Assembly (NCBI RefSeq): GCF_029761915.1
Contig: NZ_CP121695.1
Span: forward strand, 6,601,501-6,665,500
DNA length: 64,000 bases
Direction of reading: 5' to 3'
Source: Bradyrhizobium sp. CB1650
GTDB lineage: Bacteria > Pseudomonadota > Alphaproteobacteria > Rhizobiales > Xanthobacteraceae
Of this stretch, positions 18,405 through 26,898 are shown one piece after another. The position numbers were made by a program, and so were the translations under genes. A model generated the notes under the pieces. That model had not been told where the DNA came from and searched no databases. It saw only the letters and a list, made by a program, of their open reading frames with translations. Each line of letters starts with the position of its first letter. Position 1 is the stretch's first letter.

Positions 18405-19139
18405 TCAATGCCGGTGCACGGCCGCTGGAGCGGCCCGTCCCAGAAACAGGTGCCTGATCTCGTCGTCCTGGATCACGGAGGCAGCCGCATCGTCGCGGAC
18501 CTTCTTGCCGGCGACGAGCACGACACCGCGCGTGCCATATTCCAGCGCCAACAGCGCGTTCTGCTCGACCATGAGGATCGCCAGACCGCTCGCAGCGAGA
18601 TCGCGGATCAGCACGAAGATTTCTTTCGCGGCTGCGGGCGAGAGACCCGCCGTCGGCTCGTCCAGGAGCAGGACGCTTGGGTTGGTCATCAGGGCGACCG
18701 CCATTGCCAGCACCTGGCGCTGGCCGCCGGACAGATTGCCCGCTCTGTCGCGGAGCCGTGCGCGAAGCATCGGAAAGCGGCTCAACTGCTCTTCGATCCG
18801 GCTCTTCAGCCCGGCTCGCAGCAGATAACCGCCCATCTCCAGGTTCTCCTGGACCGAGAGACTTCCGAATACATTCCGCTCCTGCGGCACGAAGCTGATG
18901 CCACGTTCGCAGGCCGCATGAGCGTCGCCGGCGGTAAGAGCGGTCCCGTCGATCGAGACGTCGCCCGTCCGCTTCGGCAGAAGGCCAGCGAGCAGCTTCA
19001 GGAAAGTCGACTTGCCGGCGCCGTTGGGGCCGATGATGACGGCAAGATCCCTGGGCGCCACCGTGAGATCCACGCCCTTCACGATAAAATCGGCGGTCGC
19101 GTAGCCGCCGCAAACAGCGCTCGCGTTCAGCGTCGTCAT
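18405..19139 (-). CDS. livF: ABC transporter ATP-binding protein LivF
   Basis: A 244-residue ATPase with Walker A GPNGAGKS at 37-44, signature NLSGGQRQVLAM, Walker B VLLLDEPTAG and switch region ILMVEQNA, the LivF pattern. ATG 19139 overlaps the livG TGA (tcat on the plus strand), giving 4-bp coupling. An upstream in-frame ATG at 19163 lies inside livG and is unlikely. Confidence 0.92.
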   Translation of the reverse strand: MTTLNASAVCGGYATADFIVKGVDLTVAPRDLAVIIGPNGAGKSTFLKLLAGLLPKRTGDVSIDGTALTAGDAHAACERGISFVPQERNVFGSLSVQENLEMGGYLLRAGLKSRIEEQLSRFPMLRARLRDRAGNLSGGQRQVLAMAVALMTNPSVLLLDEPTAGLSPAAAKEIFVLIRDLAASGLAILMVEQNALLALEYGTRGVVLVAGKKVRDDAAASVIQDDEIRHLFLGRAAPAAVHRH

Positions 19140-19912
19140 TGCAGTTGAACTCCGAGATAGCATTCCTGCACGCTACGATCGGCCGTCACTTCGTCGAAGC
19201 TGCCCCTCGTCAAGAACTTTCCTTCAGCCATGACAATGATGTCGTCGCAGAGCCGCTCGATGAGTTCCATCTCATGCTCGATCAGCAGAATGGTGACGCC
19301 AGACGCTCCGATCGCCGCAAGCTGCTCGGCGATCTCGCCGACGAATGTGGGATTGACCCCGGCCATCGGCTCGTCGAGCAGGACCATCGTGGGCTCCGCA
19401 AGGAGCACCCGCCCGATTTCCAGCAGCTTCTTCTGGCCTCCAGACAAGTCGGTAACAAGATTATCGAGCACATGGTCTAGCCGGAGACGCTTTGCGACCG
19501 CATAGGAGCGCTCACGCAACTCTTCTTCTTGCCGGCGGACAACACCGGGGCTCGCCAGAGCTCGGAACACGCCCTCGCCCCCCTGACGCGGCCCATATAG
19601 CATGAGATGCTCGAACACCGTCATGAGCGGGCACCCGCGCGCAAGTTGAAACGAGCGCACCAGACCGGATCGGGAAACGACTTCGGGACGCGCGCGGGAG
19701 ATATCGGCACCGTTGAAGCGCACGGCGCCCGAGAAGCTGTCGACGAGACCGGAGATGCAATTGAAGATGGTCGTCTTGCCCGCGCCGTTGGGGCCGATCA
19801 GACCGGTGATGGTTCCTTCTTCGACGGAGAAGCTCGCGCCATCGAGAGCGCGGATGCCGCCGAAACTCGCCCTGATATCGTTCACCTCAAGCAACGACGC
19901 TGTTGCCGTCAT
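19136..19912 (-). CDS. livG: ABC transporter ATP-binding protein LivG
   Basis: A 258-residue ATPase with Walker A GPNGAGKT at 40-47, signature DLSGGQKKLLEIGR, Walker B MVLLDEPMAGV and ILLIEHEMEL, the LivG pattern. It is the first gene of the seven-gene operon livG-livF-livK-livH-livM-amidohydrolase-CobW. The 200-bp divergent region to the PAS-LuxR gene carries several dyads that may control it. Confidence 0.92.
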   Translation of the reverse strand: MTATASLLEVNDIRASFGGIRALDGASFSVEEGTITGLIGPNGAGKTTIFNCISGLVDSFSGAVRFNGADISRARPEVVSRSGLVRSFQLARGCPLMTVFEHLMLYGPRQGGEGVFRALASPGVVRRQEEELRERSYAVAKRLRLDHVLDNLVTDLSGGQKKLLEIGRVLLAEPTMVLLDEPMAGVNPTFVGEIAEQLAAIGASGVTILLIEHEMELIERLCDDIIVMAEGKFLTRGSFDEVTADRSVQECYLGVQLQ

Positions 19913-20019
19913 CGTTACACCTCTTGACGTTCCACCGGACGGATGAAGGGTTCAGTTCGCCTTTGCGCCGTACCCGCCGGATTATGCCCGGCAATTCTAA
20001 TTAGCGGTTTCCACCCATC

Positions 20020-20066
20020 ACCTATTGGGTTAGGTTACTCGTACCTATACGCTTAGTGCTATAGGT
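20020..20066. promoter_or_regulatory. Two ACCTA...TAGGT dyads in the liv / luxR divergent region
   Basis: Two inverted repeats with the same outer sequence: ACCTA-ttgggt-TAGGT at 20020-20035, and ACCTATA-N10-TATAGGT at 20043-20066 (7-bp arms). Their centres are about 27 bp apart. They lie between livG and the PAS-LuxR gene and are good candidates for binding of that regulator. Confidence 0.5.
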
Positions 20067-20070
20067 GTCT

Positions 20071-20090
20071 GACACTTAAGTGTCCGGCCG
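20071..20090. promoter_or_regulatory. GACACTTAAGTGTC palindrome upstream of PAS-LuxR gene
   Basis: A perfect 14-bp palindrome (20071-20084) followed by CGGCCG, 29 bp before the ATG. The same 19-base stretch recurs at 24821-24839, after gabT. It may be an operator or a 5'-UTR hairpin; it has no T tract. Confidence 0.55.
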
Positions 20091-20112
20091 GAACCGAAGG
20101 CCGGGAGGAAAC

Positions 20113-20682
20113 ATGAGAAGCGCGTCCGCCGATACCGACTACCGCCGCGCGTTTCAGGACGCGCCCGTCGGCCAAGCCATCGCCAGCAACCGTGTGATCA
20201 GCGCGTGCAACAAGGCGTTCGCCGAAATCTTCGGCGGAAAGCCGAACGAGTTCAACGGAACGACCTTCGAGCGGCTTTATCCGAGCCATACGCATTTCGA
20301 AAGCGCGGGTTTACGCGTCGGCGCGCTGCTCTCGAAGGAACGCGTGTTCTCGGACGACCGTGTCATGCGCCGTCTCGACGGCGAACTGTTTTGGGTTCAC
20401 GTTCGCGGATTCACCTACACGCCCAAGGACCCGCATCGAAACACGTTGTGGGTGTTCACTGAACTGTCCAGCCGACAGGCGAAGAGTGACACGATCCGCG
20501 GATCGCTGACGCCGAGGGAGCGAGACATTGCAGCCTTGCTGATCGAAGGAAAGACGGGAAAGGAAGCGGCGCTTTCACTCGGTATCAGTCCGAGAACGGT
20601 CGACATCTACAAAACACGCCTGCTGCGCAAATACAGCGTGACGAACACGCCGGACCTTGTTCAAAGACTGCTGACTGGCTAG
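20113..20682 (+). CDS. PAS-domain LuxR-type transcriptional regulator
   Basis: A 189-residue protein. The N-terminal PAS fold (YRRAFQDAPVGQAIASN, EIFGGKPNEFNG, GELFWVHVRGFTY) covers about residues 8-120 and the LuxR HTH (LTPRERDIAALLIEGKTGKEAALSLGISPRTVDIYKTRL) about 130-185. No receiver domain is present, so it senses directly through PAS. ATG 20113 is preceded by GGGAGGA; a start at 20080 would place the palindrome inside the gene. It is divergent from the liv operon and convergent with the GAF gene: the two stop codons interlock in a single CTAG. It probably controls liv and gab genes. Confidence 0.9.
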   Translation: MRSASADTDYRRAFQDAPVGQAIASNRVISACNKAFAEIFGGKPNEFNGTTFERLYPSHTHFESAGLRVGALLSKERVFSDDRVMRRLDGELFWVHVRGFTYTPKDPHRNTLWVFTELSSRQAKSDTIRGSLTPRERDIAALLIEGKTGKEAALSLGISPRTVDIYKTRLLRKYSVTNTPDLVQRLLTG

Positions 20683-21217
20683 GAGTCCATAGGCAATCCG
20701 CCCGAGGTCGATCCGGCACCGCCTGCTTTCGCTTCCGGGATCTCGGCAGACCAGGCCAGCGCCAAGAGCGCCGCAAAGGGTCGGACAATCAGCGCCTGCT
20801 GCCGATCGAAACGGCCGGCTTCGTCCAAAAGGTTGATGCTGCCCAGCGTTTGCCTGGCATCCGTAACCGGAACGTTCAGCACGGCTCCGCAGCCGAGCGA
20901 AGAGATTGCCTGGTGATCCGGAAAGCGCTGCCGGACGAGTTCCAGAGTGTTGGAGACCACGGGCTTGCCGGCCTCGAGCATCTCTCTCAACCAGGCATCA
21001 TTCGAGATGTCCTTGACGCCTCCGGCAGGATAACTCGCCGGATCGCTGGAATGCAGTCGGCGAACCTGCACGCCTTCCATACGCAAAATCGTTAGCAGTC
21101 GAAAGCCGACGAGTTCGCGAGTGCCGACTCGACGAGAACATAGAGCTTCCTAGCTTCTCGACCGGATCTCGTGTGGTCGGTAATGTCCGAAAGAAGCTCG
21201 AGCGTTCGTCTACACAT
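20679..21217 (-). pseudogene. GAF-domain protein, one-base frameshift
   Basis: The long downstream frame carries the GAF core (ELVGFRLLTILR, SYPAGGVKDISNDAWL, LGCGAVLNVPV, LGSINLLDEAGRF). The start is in another frame: ATG 21217 behind GGGAGG gives MCRRTLELLSDITDHTRSGREARKLYVLVESALA, then one missing base near 21113 breaks into ELVGF. Restoring it gives 179 residues, a normal length for this stand-alone GAF family seen beside liv-type and amidase genes. It follows gabD on the same strand. Confidence 0.72.
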
Positions 21218-21317
21218 CAAACCTCCCAAATAAAAAATAGCGCCCAGTCGGCACGGAACCGAACTGCTTTCGCCATTCGTATCGTTCGCGAGTTGCTGCC
21301 ATCGTCACCTTGCCCAT

Positions 21318-22787
21318 CTACGCAGCGGTTAGGCCGCCGATGTGAAAGGCCTTGATCTCCAGATATTCCTCAATGCCGAATTTGGAGCCCTCCCGACCGA
21401 TCCCCGACTGTTTGATGCCGCCGAAGGGCGCAACCTCGAGCGAGACCGAACCGGTGTTCAGGCCGACCATACCGAACTCCAACCTCTCCGCGACACGCCA
21501 AGAACGGTTGAGGTCGGACGTATAGAAATATGACGCAAGCCCGTAGGGAGTGGCGTTCGCCATCTGGATCGCCTCGTCTTCGTGCTTGAACCGGAACAGA
21601 GGAGCCACAGGCCCGAAAGTCTCTTCGTTCGCCAGTTGCATGTTCACGGCCGCGTTCGCAAGGACGGTCGGCTCCACGAACTGATCCTTCGATCCAGTCT
21701 TGCCGCCGAGCATGAGCGCAGCGCCGTTCGAAAGCGCATCGTCGATGTGACGACGGACCTTGTCGACGGCGGCACGGTTGATCAGTGGGCCGATCGTAAC
21801 GCCCTCGCGAAGTCCACTGCCAACGACGAGCTTCGAAGTCTCCGCCAAAAGGCGGTCGGCAAACTTGTCGTAGATTCCCTCCTGTACGAGCACGCGATTC
21901 GCGCAGACACATGTCTGGCCGCCGTTGCGGAACTTGCTCGCCATCAGCCCCGACACAGCGAGATCGACATCTGCATCGTCGAACACGATGAACGGGGCAT
22001 TTCCTCCCAACTCGAAGCTCACGCACTTGATGGTGCTCGCCGATTGTTGCATCAGGAGCTGTCCAACACGCGTCGATCCCGTGAACGAAAGCTTGCGGAC
22101 GGAAGGATTTGCGGTGAGTTCTCCGCCGATCACCTGGGGCATGCCCGTTATCACCGAAAAGACCCCCTTCGGAATACCGGCTCGCTCAGCGAGGACGGCC
22201 AACGCCAAAGCTGAAAACGGCGTCAGTTCCGAAGGCTTCGCGACGATGGGACAGCCGGCCGCCAGCGCCGGGCCCGCTTTGCGAGTGATCATCGCATTCG
22301 GAAAGTTCCACGGCGTGATCGCTGCGGAAACCCCCACCGGCTCCCTCAGAACCAGAATGCGCCGATCCCCGGTGGGCGCCGGAATGGTGTCGCCGTAGAG
22401 GCGGCGCGTCTCTTCCGAAAACCACCTGATGAAGCCGGCGCCATAGCGAATCTCGCCAGCGGACTCCACCAGCGGCTTGCCCTGCTCCATCGTCATGATG
22501 AGCGCGAGGTCGTCGATGTTTTCGAGCATCAACCGGCACCATTCCTCGAGTAGGCGGCCCCGCTCGCTGCTGGGAAGCGCACGCCAGGTCGGCCAGGCTT
22601 CCTCGGCCGTCTTGATGGCGCGCTTGGTCTCTTCGGAGCCAAGGGCCGGCACGGTGCCGATCTCGGCGCCGGTCGCGGGGTCGGTGACGGTGACGGTGGC
22701 GCCCCCGTCGGCATCGACCCATGTGCCGGCGACATAGGCCTGGTGGCGGAACAGACGCGGATCTTTCAAACGTTCGCTTAGCGACAT
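21318..22787 (-). CDS. gabD: NAD(P)-dependent succinate-semialdehyde dehydrogenase-like aldehyde dehydrogenase
   Basis: A 489-residue ALDH. It contains ITPWNFPNAMITRKAGPALAAGC, the catalytic Glu in SFELGGNAPF and the catalytic Cys in GGQTCVCANR, with NEETFGPVAPLFRF, all typical of GabD/SSADH. The GG-x-T-C-V-C-A pattern is the one found in SSADH. ATG 22787 follows GGAGG; upstream in-frame starts are antisense to the csaA-like gene promoter and unlikely. It is divergent from the csaA-like/gabT pair, so semialdehyde from GabT would be oxidised here to a dicarboxylate. Confidence 0.9.
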   Translation of the reverse strand: MSLSERLKDPRLFRHQAYVAGTWVDADGGATVTVTDPATGAEIGTVPALGSEETKRAIKTAEEAWPTWRALPSSERGRLLEEWCRLMLENIDDLALIMTMEQGKPLVESAGEIRYGAGFIRWFSEETRRLYGDTIPAPTGDRRILVLREPVGVSAAITPWNFPNAMITRKAGPALAAGCPIVAKPSELTPFSALALAVLAERAGIPKGVFSVITGMPQVIGGELTANPSVRKLSFTGSTRVGQLLMQQSASTIKCVSFELGGNAPFIVFDDADVDLAVSGLMASKFRNGGQTCVCANRVLVQEGIYDKFADRLLAETSKLVVGSGLREGVTIGPLINRAAVDKVRRHIDDALSNGAALMLGGKTGSKDQFVEPTVLANAAVNMQLANEETFGPVAPLFRFKHEDEAIQMANATPYGLASYFYTSDLNRSWRVAERLEFGMVGLNTGSVSLEVAPFGGIKQSGIGREGSKFGIEEYLEIKAFHIGGLTAA

Positions 22788-22964
22788 GGAGGCCTCCGAA
22801 GGTAAGGCGCACAGCATCGCATCTTCGTCCGGCAGGCTCTGCCGATGAAGGCAGCCGAAGGCACAAGAATTGCCGTCCCGACGGTTCTTACGGAAGGTCC
22901 TGCTGCTGCCACATGTTCTAATGATCGCCGACAAGCAAGTTCATCCCGACCGAGGGTCCGCGAC

Positions 22965-23308
22965 ATGACGCAACTGAAGGCCCAAGCCAGCTACGACGAT
23001 TTCGCGCGTCTCGAGTGCGCATCGGCAGGATCGTCGAGGTTCAACCTTTTCCCCGAGCGCGCAACCCTTCCTACAAGGTAGGCGTCGACGTCGGAGCCGA
23101 TCGAACCATGTGGTCGAGCGCTCAGATCACCAACTACGAACCCGAGGCGTTGGTCGGCTCTATCGTCGTCTGCGTCTGCAATCTCGGCCCGAAGAACATC
23201 GCGGGCTTCACCTCGGAATTGCTCATTCTGGGGGCCAAGAATGCCGACGGGAAAGTGATCGTGCTGGGCCCCCGCGGCGAAGTCGCGGTTGGAGAGCCTA
23301 TCTTCTAG
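22965..23308 (+). pseudogene. csaA: CsaA-like tRNA-binding-domain protein, one-base frameshift
   Basis: ATG 22965 begins MTQLKAQASYDDFARLE, and the next frame continues VRIGRIVEVQPFPRARNPSYKVGVDVGAD…NLGPKNIAGFTSELLILGA…GEVAVGEPIF. Restoring one base near 23018 (gag-gtg) gives a 114-residue protein, the standard CsaA length. CsaA has an EMAP/tRNA-binding OB fold. Family members are often found beside amino-acid transaminase operons, as here with gabT 185 bp downstream. Confidence 0.8.
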
Positions 23309-23493
23309 CTGGCAGCGCTGCCTCTTCACTCTTGGCGCAGCACGGCAGCACGCCCTGCGGTTTGGGGCTTCGACGACGATAGAGCTTGCTGTCTGCCGCG
23401 CGCCTTCGGCAATTTGATCGGTGCGGCACGGGTACGATTTCCGCAAGGCCAGGCGCCCGTGGCGAGGCCGATACACCAGCAAGGGATCCAGCC

Positions 23494-24795
23494 ATGTCAG
23501 CCGCTCAAACCGCCGCCGAACTTGCGGCACTGCGCAACGCCAATATCGCGCGCGGCGTCCTCACCGCACATCCGATCACCGTCGCTCGCGCCGAAGGCGC
23601 GTCGGTTTGGGACGTGGAGGGCAGAGAGTATCTCGACTTCGTCGCAGGCATCGGCGTGCTCAACGTCGGACATAACCATCCGCGAGTCGTGGCCGCGGTC
23701 GAGAAGCAGCTCAAGAACGTCACCCATATGGCCTTCCAGGTCGCGGCCTACCGGCCGTATCTGGAGCTCGCCGAGAAGTTGAACAGGCTGGTCGGCAAGG
23801 GCGAGGCCTACAAAAGCATCTTCCTGACATCCGGCGCCGAAGCAGTCGAGAACGCCGTCAAGATCGCCCGTGCCTACACCAACCGCTCCGCTGTGATCGC
23901 GTTCAGAGGCGGCTTTCACGGGCGGACGATGCTCGGCGTGAGCCTTACCGGAATGAGCCAGCCATACAAGCAGAACTTCGGACCGTTCGCCTCCGAGATC
24001 TTCCATACCCCGTTTCCGGATTCCTATCGTGATATGACGACCGAGCGTGCGCTAGAGGCGCTCGACGAGGTGTTCGCGACCGACATCGCCCCCGCCCGCG
24101 TCGCGGCGATCATCATCGAACCGGTGCAGGGGGATGGCGGCTTCCTGCCCGCCCCGGTCCCGTTCCTCAAGGCGCTGCGCGAAATCACCAAACGCCATGG
24201 CATCGTGCTCATCGCAGACGAGATCCAGACCGGCTTCGGACGGACAGGAAAGCTTTTCGGCTTCGAGCACTCGGGGATCCAGCCCGATCTGGTGACCGTC
24301 GCAAAGAGCCTCGCCGGCGGCGTCCCCTTGTCGGGCGTCGTCGGGCGTGCCGAGATCATGGACGCTCCCCTGCCCGGTGGTCTCGGCGGCACCTACGGCG
24401 GCAACGCAATCGGCTGCGCTGCGGCGCTTGCGGTCTTGGAGGCTTTCGAACAGGACAAGCTGCTTGATCGCGCAAAGCGCCTAGGCGAACGGCTCGAAGC
24501 AGGCCTTCGCGAGCTCGCTCGGAAGCACTCAATCATCGGTGATGTGCGAGGGCTTGGCTTCATGCAGGCGATCGAGCTCGTCACGGACCGGACGGCCAAG
24601 ACGCCGGACCCGGACCGCGCACAACGCGTCATCGACCAAGCCCGTCAACGCGGACTCCTGGTGATAAAGTGCGGTGTCCACCGTAACGTTATCCGCTTCT
24701 TGGCGCCCTTAGTTGTCTCGGACGAGAGCCTGGACAAGGCTCTCGCTATCGTCGACGCAGCGCTCTCGGCCGAGAGCGTGAGGGCGGTCGCGTAG
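23494..24795 (+). CDS. gabT: Class III aminotransferase, 4-aminobutyrate transaminase type
   Basis: A 433-residue PLP enzyme. VWDVEGREYLDFVAGIGVLNVGH lies near the N-terminus, then SGAEAVENAVKIAR, the PLP-stacking and carboxylate residues in IIIEPVQGDGGF and LIADEIQTGFGRTGK, and the Schiff-base Lys in VTVAKSLAGGVPLSGV. This is the GabT pattern for 4-aminobutyrate or other omega-amino acids (for example 5-aminovalerate). ATG 23494 has AAGGGA upstream. A degraded second copy of the gene's central and 3' part is present at 26060-26510. Confidence 0.9.
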   Translation: MSAAQTAAELAALRNANIARGVLTAHPITVARAEGASVWDVEGREYLDFVAGIGVLNVGHNHPRVVAAVEKQLKNVTHMAFQVAAYRPYLELAEKLNRLVGKGEAYKSIFLTSGAEAVENAVKIARAYTNRSAVIAFRGGFHGRTMLGVSLTGMSQPYKQNFGPFASEIFHTPFPDSYRDMTTERALEALDEVFATDIAPARVAAIIIEPVQGDGGFLPAPVPFLKALREITKRHGIVLIADEIQTGFGRTGKLFGFEHSGIQPDLVTVAKSLAGGVPLSGVVGRAEIMDAPLPGGLGGTYGGNAIGCAAALAVLEAFEQDKLLDRAKRLGERLEAGLRELARKHSIIGDVRGLGFMQAIELVTDRTAKTPDPDRAQRVIDQARQRGLLVIKCGVHRNVIRFLAPLVVSDESLDKALAIVDAALSAESVRAVA

Positions 24796-24815
24796 GCCGC
24801 ACCTACCTGCGGCTT

Positions 24816-24839
24816 GGCCGGACACTTAAGTGTCCGGCC
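24816..24839. terminator. Perfect 24-bp palindrome GGCCGGACAC-TTAA-GTGTCCGGCC
   Basis: Two 10-base arms around TTAA form a strong hairpin 20 bp after the gabT stop, so it could be a bidirectional terminator between gabT and lrp, although no T tract follows. The inner 19 bases also occur before the PAS-LuxR gene (20071-20089), which argues for an additional or alternative role as a protein-binding site. Confidence 0.5.
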
Positions 24840-25038
24840 TTCTCGCGACGGAAGCTGTAGCGCTTATAATGACGCCGTTCGAGCGCAGTCCGGCGCGACC
24901 CGAACCGCCGGCCAGTTGGGCAAATGCTGTGGCTCGACGCGGATCTGCCCGGATGCTCTACGGACTTGTCACGCCATCTATTCGATGCTGGCAAACCGTC
25001 GCGGCGGAGGACCCCGCCGGCAGCATGGAGACAATTCT

Positions 25039-25533
25039 TTGAATGCCCTCCCGAAACTCGATCGGATTGATCTGAACATCCTCGTTCAGTTGCAGAAGGA
25101 TGGGAGGATGACCAACGCCAATTTGGCTGAGGCAGTTGGCCTTTCGGCGAGCCCGTGTCTGCAGCGCGTCAAGCGGCTGGAATCGGCCGGGTACATCACT
25201 GGCTACGGCGCGCAGATTAACCTTGCAAAGCTAACTGAGAGCATAAGCGTCTTCACCGAAATCACTTTGGTCGACCACCGCAAGGAGGACTTCGTAAAGT
25301 TCGAGGCCAATATGCGCAAAATCGACGAGCTAATGGAATGCCACCTTGTCAGTGGCGGTTACGACTATGTGCTGCGTTTCGTGTGCCGCAACATCAAGCA
25401 CTACCAGGAGCGGATGGAAAACCTGCTCGAACGCAACATCGGGATCGAAAAGTATTTCAGTTATATCGTGCTGAAATCTCCGATCGTGAAGAACGCTCTA
25501 CCTTTGAAAGCTCTCCTGGATACGCCGCAATAA
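25039..25533 (+). CDS. Lrp/AsnC-family transcriptional regulator
   Basis: A 164-residue regulator. The HTH is LDRIDLNILVQLQKDGRMTNANLAEAVGLSASPCLQRVKRLESAGYI, and the RAM ligand domain follows with LMECHLVSGGYDYVLRFVCR. I choose TTG 25039 because it has GGAGAC 6-7 nt upstream and the family starts close to LDRID; no ATG is available in frame. Lrp members of this type respond to amino acids and usually control the adjacent transaminase or transport genes, here gabT and perhaps gabD. Confidence 0.85.
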   Translation: MNALPKLDRIDLNILVQLQKDGRMTNANLAEAVGLSASPCLQRVKRLESAGYITGYGAQINLAKLTESISVFTEITLVDHRKEDFVKFEANMRKIDELMECHLVSGGYDYVLRFVCRNIKHYQERMENLLERNIGIEKYFSYIVLKSPIVKNALPLKALLDTPQ

Positions 25534-25611
25534 GTCAGAGCGGACTGTACCAATCTCGGCGACCAGTAGACTGCAGAGGTTGATCGACGCGTCTTCTGTG
25601 GATGTTGCCAA

Positions 25612-25824
25612 TCAATGCCCGACAGCAGGCAACCGAGAATATTGCGTGCCGCCGGAGGGAATGCGCTGAAGATATTCAGAGCAATTGCGGCGGATAACGA
25701 GCCGCAAAGAAGAAATCGTCCACTCGAATATAGTACCGAGTGAAGCGGCAGCTGTCACGCGCTTCTCCTCTTTGGTCATGCGCCGTGACGGCGCGGCCGA
25801 AAGCTCGCTTGCGATGGAAGACAT
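25612..25824 (-). pseudogene. MFS (metabolite:H+ symporter type) transporter, N-terminal remnant
   Basis: Behind a clear GGAGGAG site, the frame reads MSSIASELSAAPSRRMTKEEKRVTAAASLGTIFEW, the start typical of MHS-family symporters. It then loses frame where YDFF should follow, and a third frame gives ALNIFSAFPPAARNILGCLL, also like the family. The rest of the gene is missing. Confidence 0.6.
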
Positions 25825-26059
25825 CGCATCTCCTCCTAGGGTGTTGACGCTTTCTGCGTTGTTCTCCCGCGAGGGTAACCGCCATTAGCGGGGCAGATGC
25901 TGCTGCGGGCGGCAAAGCAGCATGGCCTAGCGAGCTGCCCCCACGACGAAACTTTATGCTGTACCTTGTAGAGGCATCGATGATTCACGAAGTTCGTGCT
26001 GCCGCGTGACCATGCAGATGGTTGATCGATCCAAGCGAACTCAAATTGCAATGTCGAGT

Positions 26060-26510
26060 CCGCGCAGGGCGACGGCGGCCTCCTGCCCGGGGCCGGTGCC
26101 GCTCCTCAAGGCGCGGCGCGAGATCACCATGTGCCAAGGCATCGTGCTCATAGCCAACGAAAATCCAGAGCGGCCTCCGACGGGCCGGCAAGCTCTTCGG
26201 CTTCGAGCACTTCGGCATCCAGCCCGATCTGGTGACGGTCGCCAAGAGCCCTGCCGGCGGCTTTCCATTCTCCAGCGTCGTCGGCCGCGCCGAGATCATG
26301 GATGCTTTCCTGCCCGGCGATCTTGACGGCACCTACGGCGGCAATGCCGTCAGTTGCGCCGCGACCCTCGCGACCCTCGCGGCCCTCGAGGCCTTCGAGC
26401 AGAATGGACTGCTCGATCGTGCCGAGACGCTCGGTCAGCGGCTTCAGGCGGGACTGAGCGGGATGGCGAAGAAGCACCTCGGTCATCGGCAATGTGCGCG
26501 GCTTCCCTGA
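26060..26510 (+). pseudogene. Aminotransferase (GabT-like) internal fragment
   Basis: The sequence parallels gabT at 24125-24560. Broken frames give GDGG-like start, PVPLLKARREIT, GIVLIAN, then QPDLVTVAKSPAGGFPFSSVVGRAEIMDAFLPGDLDGTYGGNAV and EAFEQNGLLDRAETLGQRLQAGL. The Schiff-base Lys region survives, but the N-terminus and C-terminus are gone and at least two shifts occur. This is a relic of a second class III transaminase gene. Confidence 0.8.
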
Positions 26511-26512
26511 GG

Positions 26513-26640
26513 TTTGGTCGCGGGCTTTTTGCTGCCGTCTCCTTCGATCCCTTTTCTTTGAAGCGACATCAATATTTCCTTTTGGCCAGCCGCCTTCCCA
26601 GATTTTTTGACCGATTCGGACGTACGTCGCCCTCGGGCTT
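26513..26640 (-). pseudogene. Ku protein C-terminal tail remnant
   Basis: The minus frame reads KKSGKAAGQKEILMSLQRKG…GSKKPATKPQ, matching the lysine/alanine-rich C-terminal tail of rhizobial Ku proteins (compare ASSGQKEMLISIAGKKP…KKTAAKPQ at 41706-41870 in this window). No core Ku domain is present next to it. Confidence 0.45.
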
Positions 26641-26877
26641 CGTGAGGCCGAAAGACCTTCAACACAGCGATAGCAACCGCTCGTTCGACCGTTGCCGATG
26701 TCCGCGCCCGGGCCACGGGAGGCTCATCGCAAGCTTGCCCCGCCGGGATACTCGTCCGACGGCTTGAAAATCTCGACCTGCCGTGGCAGGTTCGGGGCTA
26801 CACCCAGGGGCTACACCAGCAGTTCTCGGTGTGCAGAAGAGCCTGATTTTACGGGGTTTCTCGAAGCCGTTTTATTA

Positions 26878-26898
26878 TGGCGGAGAGGGAGGGATTCC
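26878..26898 (-). other. tRNA-Ser 3'-end remnant (att-like site)
   Basis: Read on the minus strand, GAATCCCTCCCTCTCCGCCA equals the end of a tRNA-Ser gene: T-loop GAAT, T-stem CCCTC, acceptor strand CCTCTCC, discriminator G and CCA. Nothing tRNA-like precedes it. Such truncated 3' ends are left at the distal attachment site when elements insert into tRNA genes. Confidence 0.5.
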
